A stretch of DNA of 40,479 bases, from positions 1 through 40,479 of the IMG/VR virus record IMGVR_UViG_3300036768_001087; one strand, 5' to 3'. The notes below the pieces were generated by a model. It saw nothing but the letters and a program-made list of their open reading frames with translations, ran no database searches and had not been told where the DNA came from. The DNA comes from a virus. Positions 8,786 through 15,163 of this stretch are shown in pieces. Position 1 is the first letter of the stretch. Every line of letters begins with the position of its first letter. The position numbers were made by a program, and so were the translations under genes.

Positions 8786-9643
8786 CTAACCGCCACCTTT
8801 CAGCATCGCCTCGAGCTTGGCGATTGTCTCATCGACCGACTTTCCACCCTTGGCGACGGTCTCTCCGTTGTTCGCACCGTGCTCGATACCGGCATCCTTT
8901 GTATCAGCCGGTTCGTTATTCATCGATGCCTTCCATGCGGCAAAGACCTTATCGGCCTCCTCCGTCGAGACCTGTTTCGTGATGTCTGACATCGTCGGAA
9001 TCTTCGTCAAGAGCTCCTTCGCCTTTGCGGGATCACCCTTGATGAGTGGTGAAAACTTCTTCCGCTCCTCAACATCAGTGATGTCGAACGAGGTGGTGTT
9101 ACCCTTCTCACCCTTCTTCTTAAAGGTGACGACGAGGTCAAGCCCGTGCTCAAGTGACGTTAGAACACGAAGGCCACCGCCATCGGGATGGTCCTCGTTC
9201 CAGTCGTCATTGCAGCAGATCTTGAAGACTGCCGTATAGGTCTTCGGCGTCATTTCCCACAAAAACGGCCCCAAGAGATCCGTCGAATCCTTCTTACGCT
9301 CGACCATCGGGATGTAGTACTTGACAGCCGCCTCGAGCTGTTTGCTCCACTCCCAGTCTTTCTTACGGACCGCCTCGGGCTTGTCCTTGCCGTTCTCATC
9401 CTTCCATGACCTCAAATACTTCGATAGATCACAGAACGGACACTCATCGCCCCAGGTCGATGGACAGGCCATCTGACGACCGTTGTCTACGCCGTAGTGC
9501 CACTTGATCACGAAGGCAAGGTCCTCCTCACCCTCAAGCGGCAGGCATCGAACGATGTGCTCGTCCTTCGGCTTCCATTTCTTACTCTTTGGCTTGCCCT
9601 CCTCGAGGGCCTTAAGCTTTGCTTTCAACGCTGCAAGATCCAT
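8786..9643 (-). CDS. Single-stranded DNA-binding protein, T4 gp32-like
   Basis: A 285-residue gp32-type SSB. A basic N-terminus (LKAKLKALEEGKPKSKKWKP) fits the cooperativity domain. A zinc-binding pattern follows: His49, Cys60, Cys68, Cys71 (H-x10-C-x7-C-x2-C), within an aromatic-rich OB-fold-like core. The C-terminal 60 residues are acidic and disordered, but the extreme end reads LEAMLKGGG, which is less acidic than T4 gp32. It coats ssDNA and is expected to partner UvsX and the helicase. The ATG at 9643 has AAAGGATAAG upstream. Hairpins on both sides suggest it can be expressed as its own unit. Confidence 0.88.
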   Translation of the reverse strand: MDLAALKAKLKALEEGKPKSKKWKPKDEHIVRCLPLEGEEDLAFVIKWHYGVDNGRQMACPSTWGDECPFCDLSKYLRSWKDENGKDKPEAVRKKDWEWSKQLEAAVKYYIPMVERKKDSTDLLGPFLWEMTPKTYTAVFKICCNDDWNEDHPDGGGLRVLTSLEHGLDLVVTFKKKGEKGNTTSFDITDVEERKKFSPLIKGDPAKAKELLTKIPTMSDITKQVSTEEADKVFAAWKASMNNEPADTKDAGIEHGANNGETVAKGGKSVDETIAKLEAMLKGGG

Positions 9644-9705
9644 CGTCTTATCCTTTTACGTTTTTCAAGTAGATCCACCTTATCACTGAAGATTCGATGA
9701 CCTAT

Positions 9706-9720
9706 AAGGGTCGCACCCTT
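9706..9720 (-). terminator. Small hairpin after the PD-(D/E)XK gene
   Basis: AAGGGT-CGC-ACCCTT forms a perfect 6-bp stem with a 3-nt loop, immediately after the stop codon at 9721. It sits in the 77-bp gap before the SSB gene. There is no U-run after it in the transcript direction (TATAGG follows), so termination is uncertain. Confidence 0.4.
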
Positions 9721-10494
9721 TTAAGATCTTCTCAACGGCACCACGCCTTGGTATGAGAGCCTAGGGCCCTCAGCAGATGCGCTATCAAATCCTATGAACC
9801 GCGCATATTCCTCTGGTTTGACCAACGTGTAGATATGGTCAGCTATTATGAAGATTCCGTTAAGGGAAGCAAATCCTGCAGCCACGTCATGGGCCGTCAC
9901 ACCGCCTCTGAGGACGTCCTTCGCCGCAGGAAAGAGTGCCGGGATGTGGAGGAACGTCGTGGCCAGCTGCGTCAGTTGTCCGTTGAATCTCTTACTGTGT
10001 CGCCGGTGTAGGGCTTGGTCGATGAACTCATGCATCTGAGTGACTACGTCGAAGCCCCAATCGCAGTCATCGAGAAACCGCTCCAGCGAGATCGCGAATG
10101 CCTTGATCTGGGCATCACGCCTTCCGTAGATCTGCTCGCCGCGCTGCCCGGCCTTGAATCGACGGTCAACGTATCCGCTATCCTGGACGTGGAGGCGCTT
10201 GACCTCGTAGAGGCCTGGTTGGACGTGGTCGACCCCAAGGGTCACCTCGATGTCATGGCTGTGGTAGCGATCTCCGGTCGGGACCGCCTTGATTCCGTCA
10301 GCCTTTAAGGCCTCACAGACGGCCTGTTCATCGTTCGACTTTCGACCCTGGTTGAAGCAAAGCTTGCGCCAGCCGTACTCAGGCTCATCAATAGCCACGT
10401 CCGACGAGGCCCCCACCCCAGTCGAGTCCACCGCCGACGATGTTCTGGTCGAGACGGAAGTCGTCTTCGGTTGCATTTTCGTCTTCAGGGACAT
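9721..10494 (-). CDS. Probable PD-(D/E)XK nuclease-fold protein
   Basis: A 257-residue protein. After a Ser/Thr-rich N-terminus of about 35 residues comes the pattern of the restriction-endonuclease-like fold: Glu56 in a helix (NDEQAVCEAL), Asp81 in HSHDIEV, and Glu97-x-Lys99 in YEVKRL. These are the expected metal-binding and catalytic positions (E...D...ExK). The C-terminal half is helical and unassigned. The assignment comes from pattern reading, not a search. The start at 10494 (GGAG 4 nt upstream) overlaps the kinase-like gene by 107 bp in another frame. A GTG at 10398 would shorten the overlap to 11 bp and remove only the disordered leader. Confidence 0.65.
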   Translation of the reverse strand: MSLKTKMQPKTTSVSTRTSSAVDSTGVGASSDVAIDEPEYGWRKLCFNQGRKSNDEQAVCEALKADGIKAVPTGDRYHSHDIEVTLGVDHVQPGLYEVKRLHVQDSGYVDRRFKAGQRGEQIYGRRDAQIKAFAISLERFLDDCDWGFDVVTQMHEFIDQALHRRHSKRFNGQLTQLATTFLHIPALFPAAKDVLRGGVTAHDVAAGFASLNGIFIIADHIYTLVKPEEYARFIGFDSASAEGPRLSYQGVVPLRRS

Positions 10495-11881
10495 GCTGCT
10501 CCGGCTTCGAAAGGACCAAACGTCCTCCTGCCCAAGCTGAGGAGTTTGACCCCCTCATCTGGGATCGAGGGCCTGCTTGAGGAGCCGCCTGGACTCCAGC
10601 CTCATGTACCTGCATGTCGCCATCCGAAGGACATTTTTGTTCACCGGGGTCATCTCCCGAGATTCCGATGTCGATGAGGATCGGACGACCATCACGAAGC
10701 ATGATGTTCCCAGAGTGAAAGTCCGCTGAGAGCCCGAGCTCCCGGAGCTCACGGAGCATCCCACCCACACCAAACTTCATCATCACCTCGACGACGAGCG
10801 CGCAGAGGTCGCGGTGGCCCGAGCGGACCATGATCTCCTTGACGCTCTCGGCGTCACCATCACGCAGCGCCTTTCCGGCGCCGATCGCCTCGATGATCTC
10901 CACTGCAAGGTCGAACTCCTCACAGTACTGCGGAGGTAGCCTCTCCAGCCCACCCTCCTGGAGGATCATCCAGACGTTCTCCTCGATCTGGTTGACCGCG
11001 TAGATCCTGTGGATGTACTCACACTGCTTACCGACCAGGACGTTGGCCGACTCAGCCTCGACCGGATCGGTGGTGACCTTGATGATCAGTCCGTCGAGTG
11101 TCCGGTACGCCGAACCGTTCCGACCCGACCCGAGGTACTCTAGGTCAGTAAAACTGTCTCCAAGCTCCGAGCGCAGGATGGCATCCAACCTCTGGATGCC
11201 TAGTTCCCTGGAGGGAGCGATGTCGGTGAAGAACTCACGGACGATCGACTCTGCTCGAAGGGCGTCCTTGTACCTCTGGAGCGAGCTGGCGTCCGAGAAG
11301 AGGTGGGGATCGAGGACCCGGTGCATGGCATCCACATCCTCGCTTCCGATAGCCTGTCGGATGCCTTCCACGTCATCTGTGGGGATCTCTGTCGGGACGG
11401 CCAGGATCACGGTGGGGTCGAAGTCCAACATCCCACCAGACACCTCCTGGGAGAAGCTCCTGACGAGCCCGGGATCGGCATAGACCTCAAGGGCCTGGCC
11501 CGGCGAATAGTGGCGGCTTCGTAAGGCAGACTGGACGGCGGCAACGATCGACTGCCCGCCGTCGATGATCCTAAGCTTCCTTTCCGCGTCGGGCATGGAG
11601 GCCCTGAGAAGCCGCTCGAAGGCATCTGGACCAAGGCTGCCCGGCTGGGCGACCACGATCACCTTGGTCCTGTCTGGGATAAGGGTTCGGATGAAGCCGG
11701 TCAGGTTCTTGCCGGGAGGCTCTCCGGGAACGATCACCATCGCGGTGGAGTTCGACCGTCCCTCGCTGAGAGCCTGCATGACATGCAGCCACGCGGCCTC
11801 CCCAAAAAGACGGGCGTGCTCCAACATCTGCTCGGGGGTCTTAAGCCCGGCAGCGAGGTATGCGCGGATGGTCGGATGCAT
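10388..11881 (-). CDS. Degenerate nucleotidyltransferase-fold domain fused to protein-kinase-like domain
   Basis: A 497-residue two-domain protein. Residues about 45-195 follow the plan of a phage cytidylyltransferase-like domain (a VIVPG strand, an ALEVYADPGLVRSF segment, then a VEGIRQAIGSEDVDAM segment). The HxGH active-site motif is replaced by NLTG, so this half is probably inactive. Residues about 245-410 look like a protein kinase or aminoglycoside-phosphotransferase fold: Gly-rich loop GSGRNGSAY (251-259), Lys268 in IIKVT, Glu275/277, catalytic loop SADFHSGNIM (Asp387, Asn392), and LIDIG (Asp404) in place of DFG. The last 90 residues are disordered. GTG (11884) and ATG (11881) starts are adjacent; the ATG gives a TGATG overlap. 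The substrate is unknown. Confidence 0.75.
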   Translation of the reverse strand: MHPTIRAYLAAGLKTPEQMLEHARLFGEAAWLHVMQALSEGRSNSTAMVIVPGEPPGKNLTGFIRTLIPDRTKVIVVAQPGSLGPDAFERLLRASMPDAERKLRIIDGGQSIVAAVQSALRSRHYSPGQALEVYADPGLVRSFSQEVSGGMLDFDPTVILAVPTEIPTDDVEGIRQAIGSEDVDAMHRVLDPHLFSDASSLQRYKDALRAESIVREFFTDIAPSRELGIQRLDAILRSELGDSFTDLEYLGSGRNGSAYRTLDGLIIKVTTDPVEAESANVLVGKQCEYIHRIYAVNQIEENVWMILQEGGLERLPPQYCEEFDLAVEIIEAIGAGKALRDGDAESVKEIMVRSGHRDLCALVVEVMMKFGVGGMLRELRELGLSADFHSGNIMLRDGRPILIDIGISGDDPGEQKCPSDGDMQVHEAGVQAAPQAGPRSQMRGSNSSAWAGGRLVLSKPEQHVPEDENATEDDFRLDQNIVGGGLDWGGGLVGRGY

Positions 11882-12177
11882 CACACGTTGACAAATCCTG
11901 CCAAGATGGAGGCCACGCCGAGGACGAGAGAGACCACGATGCCGATAGAGACGGAGCGGGGGACCTTTCGATCCTCCTCCTTCATCTCAAGGCTCCTAAG
12001 CCTTTGGTCGATCGTGGCTACCTGGACGGTCATGGCGGGACGACCATTGCCCTCAATGAGGATGCACTTGATCTGTTCGATGTCCTCCTTCATGTTCCTC
12101 TGCTCAAGGGCATGCAGCTCCTGGTTGGTGACGAGCCTCTGGAGAAGCTCACGGACGTCTTTCATCTCCTCGGACAT
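11881..12177 (-). CDS. XhlA/holin-like coiled-coil membrane protein
   Basis: A 98-residue protein. Residues 1-70 are charged and predicted coiled coil by heptad reading (MKDVRELLQRL, LEQRNMKEDIEQI, IDQRLRSLEMKEEDRK). A single C-terminal membrane segment follows (about 76-96, SIGIVVSLVLGVASILAGF). This layout is that of XhlA-type haemolysin/holin-associated proteins, which anchor at the inner membrane and help release endolysin. It could equally be another tail-anchored phage protein. The ATG at 12177 has AAGGAT 8 nt upstream and starts 1 bp after the polymerase X-like stop. The neighbours are DNA-processing genes, not an obvious lysis cassette, which lowers confidence in the lysis role. Confidence 0.65.
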   Translation of the reverse strand: MSEEMKDVRELLQRLVTNQELHALEQRNMKEDIEQIKCILIEGNGRPAMTVQVATIDQRLRSLEMKEEDRKVPRSVSIGIVVSLVLGVASILAGFVNV

Positions 12178-12178
12178 A

Positions 12179-12709
12179 TCACAGATCCTTGACAAGCGGC
12201 AGCGCCCAATCAAGCACCTCTTCTCGAAGCGTGGGCGGCATCATCGGCCACCCCAATGCCTCGAAGCACGAGGCCTCGGTCTCTCCTGCGATGAACTTGC
12301 CATCGCTGTCCTGGACCCCTGCCCAAGTGAACTTGAGTCCCCTCGCGTATCCGAACCGACGCATCAGGACGTTATGCAGTCCGCTCCCGGTGGCATGGAC
12401 GATGCAGGAGCCGACCATCCCGTCTGCAGGAGTCCAGAGGTCGACCTTCAACTTGGTCGCCTTGAGCCACGGTACAGCGAGGCTGAACTCCCTGCGGGGA
12501 TATCCGTCCTCAGTCAGACTGAGACCCAGCTCGAGCAGATCCGAGACGACGTCAGACCCGTCGAGGATGACGAGATCGATGTCTCCCATCGTCGGACAAC
12601 CGCGGCGGAATGATCCGCACGGCATGACCCTCTCGGCCCCCAACGTAGAGACGATCTTCTCGACCTCGGCAGCGACCAGATGCCGAGGAAAGCGCACACC
12701 GGATCCCAC
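12179..12709 (-). CDS. Minimal DNA polymerase X family (Pol beta-like) protein
   Basis: A 176-residue nucleotidyltransferase. The signature CGSFRRG (31-37) is followed by GDIDLVI with Asp43 and Asp45, and a third carboxylate lies in KVDLW (Asp90); together these form the two-metal site of Pol beta. The second half matches the Pol X thumb: a GSGLHNVLMRR segment, a GLKFTWAGVQD segment, then EASCFEALG and PPTLREE. The 8-kDa lyase and fingers-leading helix-hairpin-helix domains of full Pol X enzymes (over 300 residues) are absent. Its likely role is short gap filling or end processing. The start is GTG 1 bp after the upstream stop, with GAGG upstream. Confidence 0.82.
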   Translation of the reverse strand: MGSGVRFPRHLVAAEVEKIVSTLGAERVMPCGSFRRGCPTMGDIDLVILDGSDVVSDLLELGLSLTEDGYPRREFSLAVPWLKATKLKVDLWTPADGMVGSCIVHATGSGLHNVLMRRFGYARGLKFTWAGVQDSDGKFIAGETEASCFEALGWPMMPPTLREEVLDWALPLVKDL

Positions 12710-12710
12710 G

Positions 12711-13292
12711 TCAGTACCTCAGGGTTCCATCGGGATTGAGGCCGACAGGACGCTTTGGACGAGGAGTTACGGTATCGGTAATAGGATCCCAATCTACCTT
12801 TGGTTGGAAGCGCTTCGTTGTTAATTGTGGATAGTGTGACGGATTGCGATTGGGATCACCGACGATGCCACCCTGCACCACATCAAAGATAAAGCCGATC
12901 TCACCAAGTGCCTCCCAGTCAGTATAATTGTCATCCCAGAGTTTCTTGATTACATCTTGAACATAGCCCGGTTGTCTGAACCAGGCGTCGATCTTCTTCT
13001 GGTATCTATCGCCGAACAGTTTCTTCGCAGCAGTATCGATGTTCCTGATAAACTCAGGAAGTGTCTTCGAAAAGTGATTGTATAGATCACCTTTCTCGGC
13101 ATTAGGCGCAAGAGGCGGCTCATCCTCCACCCCGAGGTCCTTCATGGTCAGTCCCTGAGTGTTGCGGGGAATACCCTTCGGTTCTGGATAGATCGGAGTA
13201 CCGTCCTTGGTCCAGAATTTCTCGTCCGGAAACCTAGCCTCCGGAAGGAATAACTCAAGGAGGCGCCTAAGATGATGCTTACGGGATGTCAT
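12711..13292 (-). CDS. Hypothetical protein with basic N-terminal helix
   Basis: A 193-residue protein I do not recognise. It starts with a short basic amphipathic stretch (MTSRKHHLRRLLELFLPE), then a Pro-rich linker (30-65), and a helical core (about 70-150) that includes AAKKLFGDRYQKK and a WDDNYTDWEALG segment. The C-terminal 40 residues are Pro-rich and probably extended (DTVTPRPKRPVG). No enzyme motif is visible. Its ATG lies inside the preceding gene (14-bp overlap), so the two are probably co-translated. The short basic leader is reminiscent of the neighbouring protein's MKITRRKLIEMIEEE leader. Confidence 0.8.
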   Translation of the reverse strand: MTSRKHHLRRLLELFLPEARFPDEKFWTKDGTPIYPEPKGIPRNTQGLTMKDLGVEDEPPLAPNAEKGDLYNHFSKTLPEFIRNIDTAAKKLFGDRYQKKIDAWFRQPGYVQDVIKKLWDDNYTDWEALGEIGFIFDVVQGGIVGDPNRNPSHYPQLTTKRFQPKVDWDPITDTVTPRPKRPVGLNPDGTLRY

Positions 13293-13728
13293 GAAGCTGC
13301 CCTCTCCAGAAGAACTTGATCTGACCGGTCGGAGTAACTAGGATGCGCAGCGCATCGGTTGACTCGTTGAACGTCATGATGACCTCACGAGAGCCTGGAA
13401 GGACCTTGGACCTCGGCTCAATCGTGATGGCCTGGACGGTCTTTCCAGAGATCTCATTATTGACAGCCCCAGAGGGATTCTCGCCGGCGTTACCGCTGGC
13501 ATCGATCGCCTCAGCGTCGTCCTCACCCTCTCCGTCGACAGCGGCGGTCTCGAGGTCCTGACCCTTATCGTCGTTCATTCCGCCGTCGATTGGAGGAGCA
13601 GAGGCGATCGGATCGGGTCCGCCGCCCTGCGGCTGCTCACGCCCAGGATCCTCATCGGCAGACTCAAGGAGGGCCACGCGGACCTCCTCCTCGATCATCT
13701 CGATCAACTTTCGCCGTGTGATCTTCAT
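13279..13728 (-). CDS. Hypothetical protein with MKITRRKLIEMIEEE leader
   Basis: A 149-residue protein in three parts. First comes an amphipathic N-terminal helix (MKITRRKLIEMIEEEVR) of a type I recognise in front of many unrelated phage proteins. Then comes a disordered acidic Gly/Pro/Asp-rich middle (about 25-90), and finally a small beta-rich C-terminal domain (SKVLPGSREVIMTF, RILVTPTGQIKFFWRG). Its function is unknown. The ATG at 13728 has no good ribosome-binding site of its own. An 8-codon reading frame with a good SD ends on it as ATGA (see 13725-13751), so translation may depend on coupling. Confidence 0.8.
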   Translation of the reverse strand: MKITRRKLIEMIEEEVRVALLESADEDPGREQPQGGGPDPIASAPPIDGGMNDDKGQDLETAAVDGEGEDDAEAIDASGNAGENPSGAVNNEISGKTVQAITIEPRSKVLPGSREVIMTFNESTDALRILVTPTGQIKFFWRGQLHDIP

Positions 13729-13751
13729 GGCTTACACCACGCCCAGGTCAT
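13725..13751 (-). CDS. Putative 8-codon leader ORF (low confidence)
   Basis: The frame reads M-T-W-A-W-C-K-P-stop. It starts at ATG 13751-13749 and its TGA overlaps the ATG of the next gene as ATGA. An AGAGG ribosome-binding site lies 4 nt upstream and also forms the 3' arm of a small hairpin (13756-13769). The two Trp codons in eight could be chance. It may be a translational-coupling device and not a functional peptide. Confidence 0.35.
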   Translation of the reverse strand: MTWAWCKP

Positions 13752-13755
13752 CTAT

Positions 13756-13789
13756 CCTCTAAATAGAGGAGGGCCCCAGATGGGGGGGC
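13756..13789 (-). promoter_or_regulatory. Two tandem hairpins upstream of the MKIT gene; one sequesters an SD
   Basis: Two stem-loops lie back to back after the IF-3-like gene. One is GCCCC/GGGGC (13773-13789, 7-nt loop). The other is CCTCT-AAAT-AGAGG (13756-13769). In the minus-strand RNA the second stem contains the AGAGG that would serve as Shine-Dalgarno for the 8-codon leader. This could be a weak terminator pair, a stabilising 3' end, or a switch that hides the ribosome site. Confidence 0.45.
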
Positions 13790-13804
13790 TACTGCAGACA
13801 ACTG

Positions 13805-14068
13805 TCAGTGCCTTCGGACCATCAGGTCCATGCTGACGGATCTCGATTCGTCCTTGATCGGACACGCATGGATGTCCACGGGGCACATGCTCAGAAGGCT
13901 AAGCAACAACTTCTTACCGAGGTCCTTGTGGGCCAGCTCGCGGCCAGTGAAAGTCACGGTAAGACGAACGCGGTCTCCCCCCTCCAAAAACTCGATCACC
14001 TTCTTCATCTTGTGTTCGATATCATGCTGACCTGTCACCGGCCTAAATTTGACCTCTTTTAGTTTCAT
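13805..14068 (-). CDS. Stand-alone translation initiation factor IF-3 C-terminal domain
   Basis: An 87-residue protein that reads along its whole length as the IF-3 C-terminal domain: KEVKFRPVTGQHDIEHK, then VIEFLEGGDRVRLTVTF, TGRELAHKDLGKKLL and a final beta strand before MVRRH. These match the bacterial patterns KEIKFRP...D...K, FLEEGDKAKITL and FRGREMAH. In bacteria this domain binds the 30S platform, blocks 50S joining and checks the initiator tRNA. The N-terminal IF-3 domain and linker are absent. The ATG at 14068 has GAGGGG 6 nt upstream, which rules out the longer reading from 14134. It could bias host ribosomes toward phage messages or act as an anti-association factor; this is inference. 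Confidence 0.85.
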   Translation of the reverse strand: MKLKEVKFRPVTGQHDIEHKMKKVIEFLEGGDRVRLTVTFTGRELAHKDLGKKLLLSLLSMCPVDIHACPIKDESRSVSMDLMVRRH

Positions 14069-14149
14069 TGCGACCCCTCGCTTTTGGTGCCGCAAACCCC
14101 TCTCAACGACCTCAATTGGTTCAACACACTGCAAGCACGAATGCCAATA

Positions 14150-14180
14150 CCAGACTCCGCGTATGTACCCGTTAGTCTGG
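14150..14180 (-). terminator. 7-bp inverted repeat between the HD gene and the IF-3-like gene
   Basis: CCAGACT pairs perfectly with AGTCTGG across 17 nt, in the 140-bp gap 14069-14208. There is no U-tract. I see no tRNA, no further ORF with a good start and no clear promoter in this gap. The hairpin may terminate or protect the HD-gene transcript, or may form part of the IF-3-like leader. Confidence 0.35.
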
Positions 14181-14208
14181 CCAACAGATACACGATTGCG
14201 TCTTCAAC

Positions 14209-14826
14209 TCACTCATTTGTTTCGTGCTTCTCCTGCCGACTGGCCCAGTGATCTGCCCAATGTACCACCAGGGCTAGATCTGGCTCTCTGAAAGAGTACT
14301 CACGGTTGCTTTCAGAAGCCATTCCATCGTTGAGACGGATGGCCACAGTCTCCTCATAGTCGAGGGTGATCCCGTGCAGCTGAAGGTTATAGAGAGATTT
14401 CTCCGCATTGGGCATCCATTCGTCCTTGCAGACGTCGTAGTACTCACCCTTCCGTCGCTTCCAGTCCTCCTTGGTCGGGACGTAGTAGGGCTTGCCCGGA
14501 GAGCCGGCCTTTCCAAGATCATGAAAGAGGGCGCAGAACATGACCTTCCACCTTGGCCATCGTCCAGGGGCCAGGGTGTCCGCCAACTTGACAGCGTACT
14601 TGACCACGTTCAAGGAATGGGCTACGAGCCCACACGGGAAGGCATTGTGGAACGCTCGACGAGTCGAGGCCGGAGACATCATGAACTGCTCACCCATGAC
14701 CCCATCCATCATCTTCCTAACCTGGGTCCTCCGAGGCTCGGGGAACGTATCGATGATCGTGTTCACCATCCCGATGTACTCATCAAGCCTATCAGATCCC
14801 TGTCTCCAATACTCGTCTTCAGTCAT
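14209..14826 (-). CDS. HD-domain phosphohydrolase
   Basis: A 205-residue HD-superfamily protein. Metal-binding residues are visible as His60 (AFHNAFPCG), His70 (LVAHSLNVV) and His102-Asp103 (LFHDLGKAG). A later Asp in VVHWADHWAS fits the last ligand. The HNAFPCGLVAHS context resembles HD domains of YhaM-type exoribonucleases and nucleotidases. The family hydrolyses phosphoesters of nucleotides; the exact substrate is open. The ATG at 14826 has GAGG 6 nt upstream; longer readings add no conserved sequence. A small hydrophobic frame ends on its start codon (see 14823-14924). Confidence 0.85.
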   Translation of the reverse strand: MTEDEYWRQGSDRLDEYIGMVNTIIDTFPEPRRTQVRKMMDGVMGEQFMMSPASTRRAFHNAFPCGLVAHSLNVVKYAVKLADTLAPGRWPRWKVMFCALFHDLGKAGSPGKPYYVPTKEDWKRRKGEYYDVCKDEWMPNAEKSLYNLQLHGITLDYEETVAIRLNDGMASESNREYSFREPDLALVVHWADHWASRQEKHETNE

Positions 14827-14924
14827 CCTAGCCTCACCATCCATACCATCGCAGCCCACCAGAGGGATACCACCCCCAGACAGACCAAAGAGACCGCATC
14901 ATACTCATCTAGTCCGTGCCACAA
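14823..14924 (-). CDS. Possible 33-residue single-span membrane peptide (low confidence)
   Basis: A frame in the gap between the zinc ribbon gene and the HD gene encodes a hydrophobic run (AVSLVCLGVVSLWWAAMVW) with an acidic N-side (DEYD) and Arg after it, as in a transmembrane helix. Its TGA overlaps the HD start as ATGA, which is the common join in this genome. No ATG is available. A TTG at 14924 is the nearest start and overlaps the end of the zinc ribbon gene. The SD is weak. It may be fortuitous. Confidence 0.3.
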   Translation of the reverse strand: MWHGLDEYDAVSLVCLGVVSLWWAAMVWMVRLG

Positions 14925-15163
14925 TCCCAGTCTAGCTTGTCGATCCAGTCCCAGTCCATGTCCGTCACATCGGAGCTCACCGAAGTGGGTTGAGCCATCG
15001 TCTGGATCGGACGCTCTGCGTCCGGATCTGGTCTCTTGTTTATCCACAGCGGCTCCGTCTTCTCAGGATCGATGTATCCCTGGACCCTCCGGTCGCAGTC
15101 GTTCGGGCAATAGACCGAGAACGCCAGCGGCTTCATCTCCGCCCCGCAGTCTGGACACCTCAC
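14909..15163 (-). CDS. Small zinc ribbon protein
   Basis: An 84-residue protein. The N-terminus is a four-Cys zinc ribbon (MRCPDCGAEM, then VYCPNDCDR). The C-terminal half is acidic and disordered with a Trp-rich end (DMDWDWIDKLDWDC). Such ribbons bind nucleic acid or act as partners of polymerases. The GTG start (15163) overlaps the stop of the mini DNA polymerase as GTGA, with a good GGAGG-type site upstream. Tight coupling to the polymerase gene suggests a shared function, which is inference. Confidence 0.75.
   Translation of the reverse strand: MRCPDCGAEMKPLAFSVYCPNDCDRRVQGYIDPEKTEPLWINKRPDPDAERPIQTMAQPTSVSSDVTDMDWDWIDKLDWDCGTD

Noticed and set aside
11783-12613. Plus-strand open frame of 276 codons
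   Set aside because: It crosses the antisense of three minus-strand genes (kinase fusion, XhlA-like, Pol X) with good starts and motifs, and no domain is visible in it.
13279-13561. Scaffold or head-protease role for the MKIT protein because of its disordered acidic centre
   Set aside because: There is no catalytic residue pattern and no adjacent capsid or portal gene; the position gives no support.
14069-14208. Hidden N-terminal domain of IF-3 upstream of the IF-3 C-domain gene
   Set aside because: Reading upstream in frame gives no IF-3 N-domain sequence, and a strong SD sits directly before the ATG at 14068, so the gene encodes only the C-domain.
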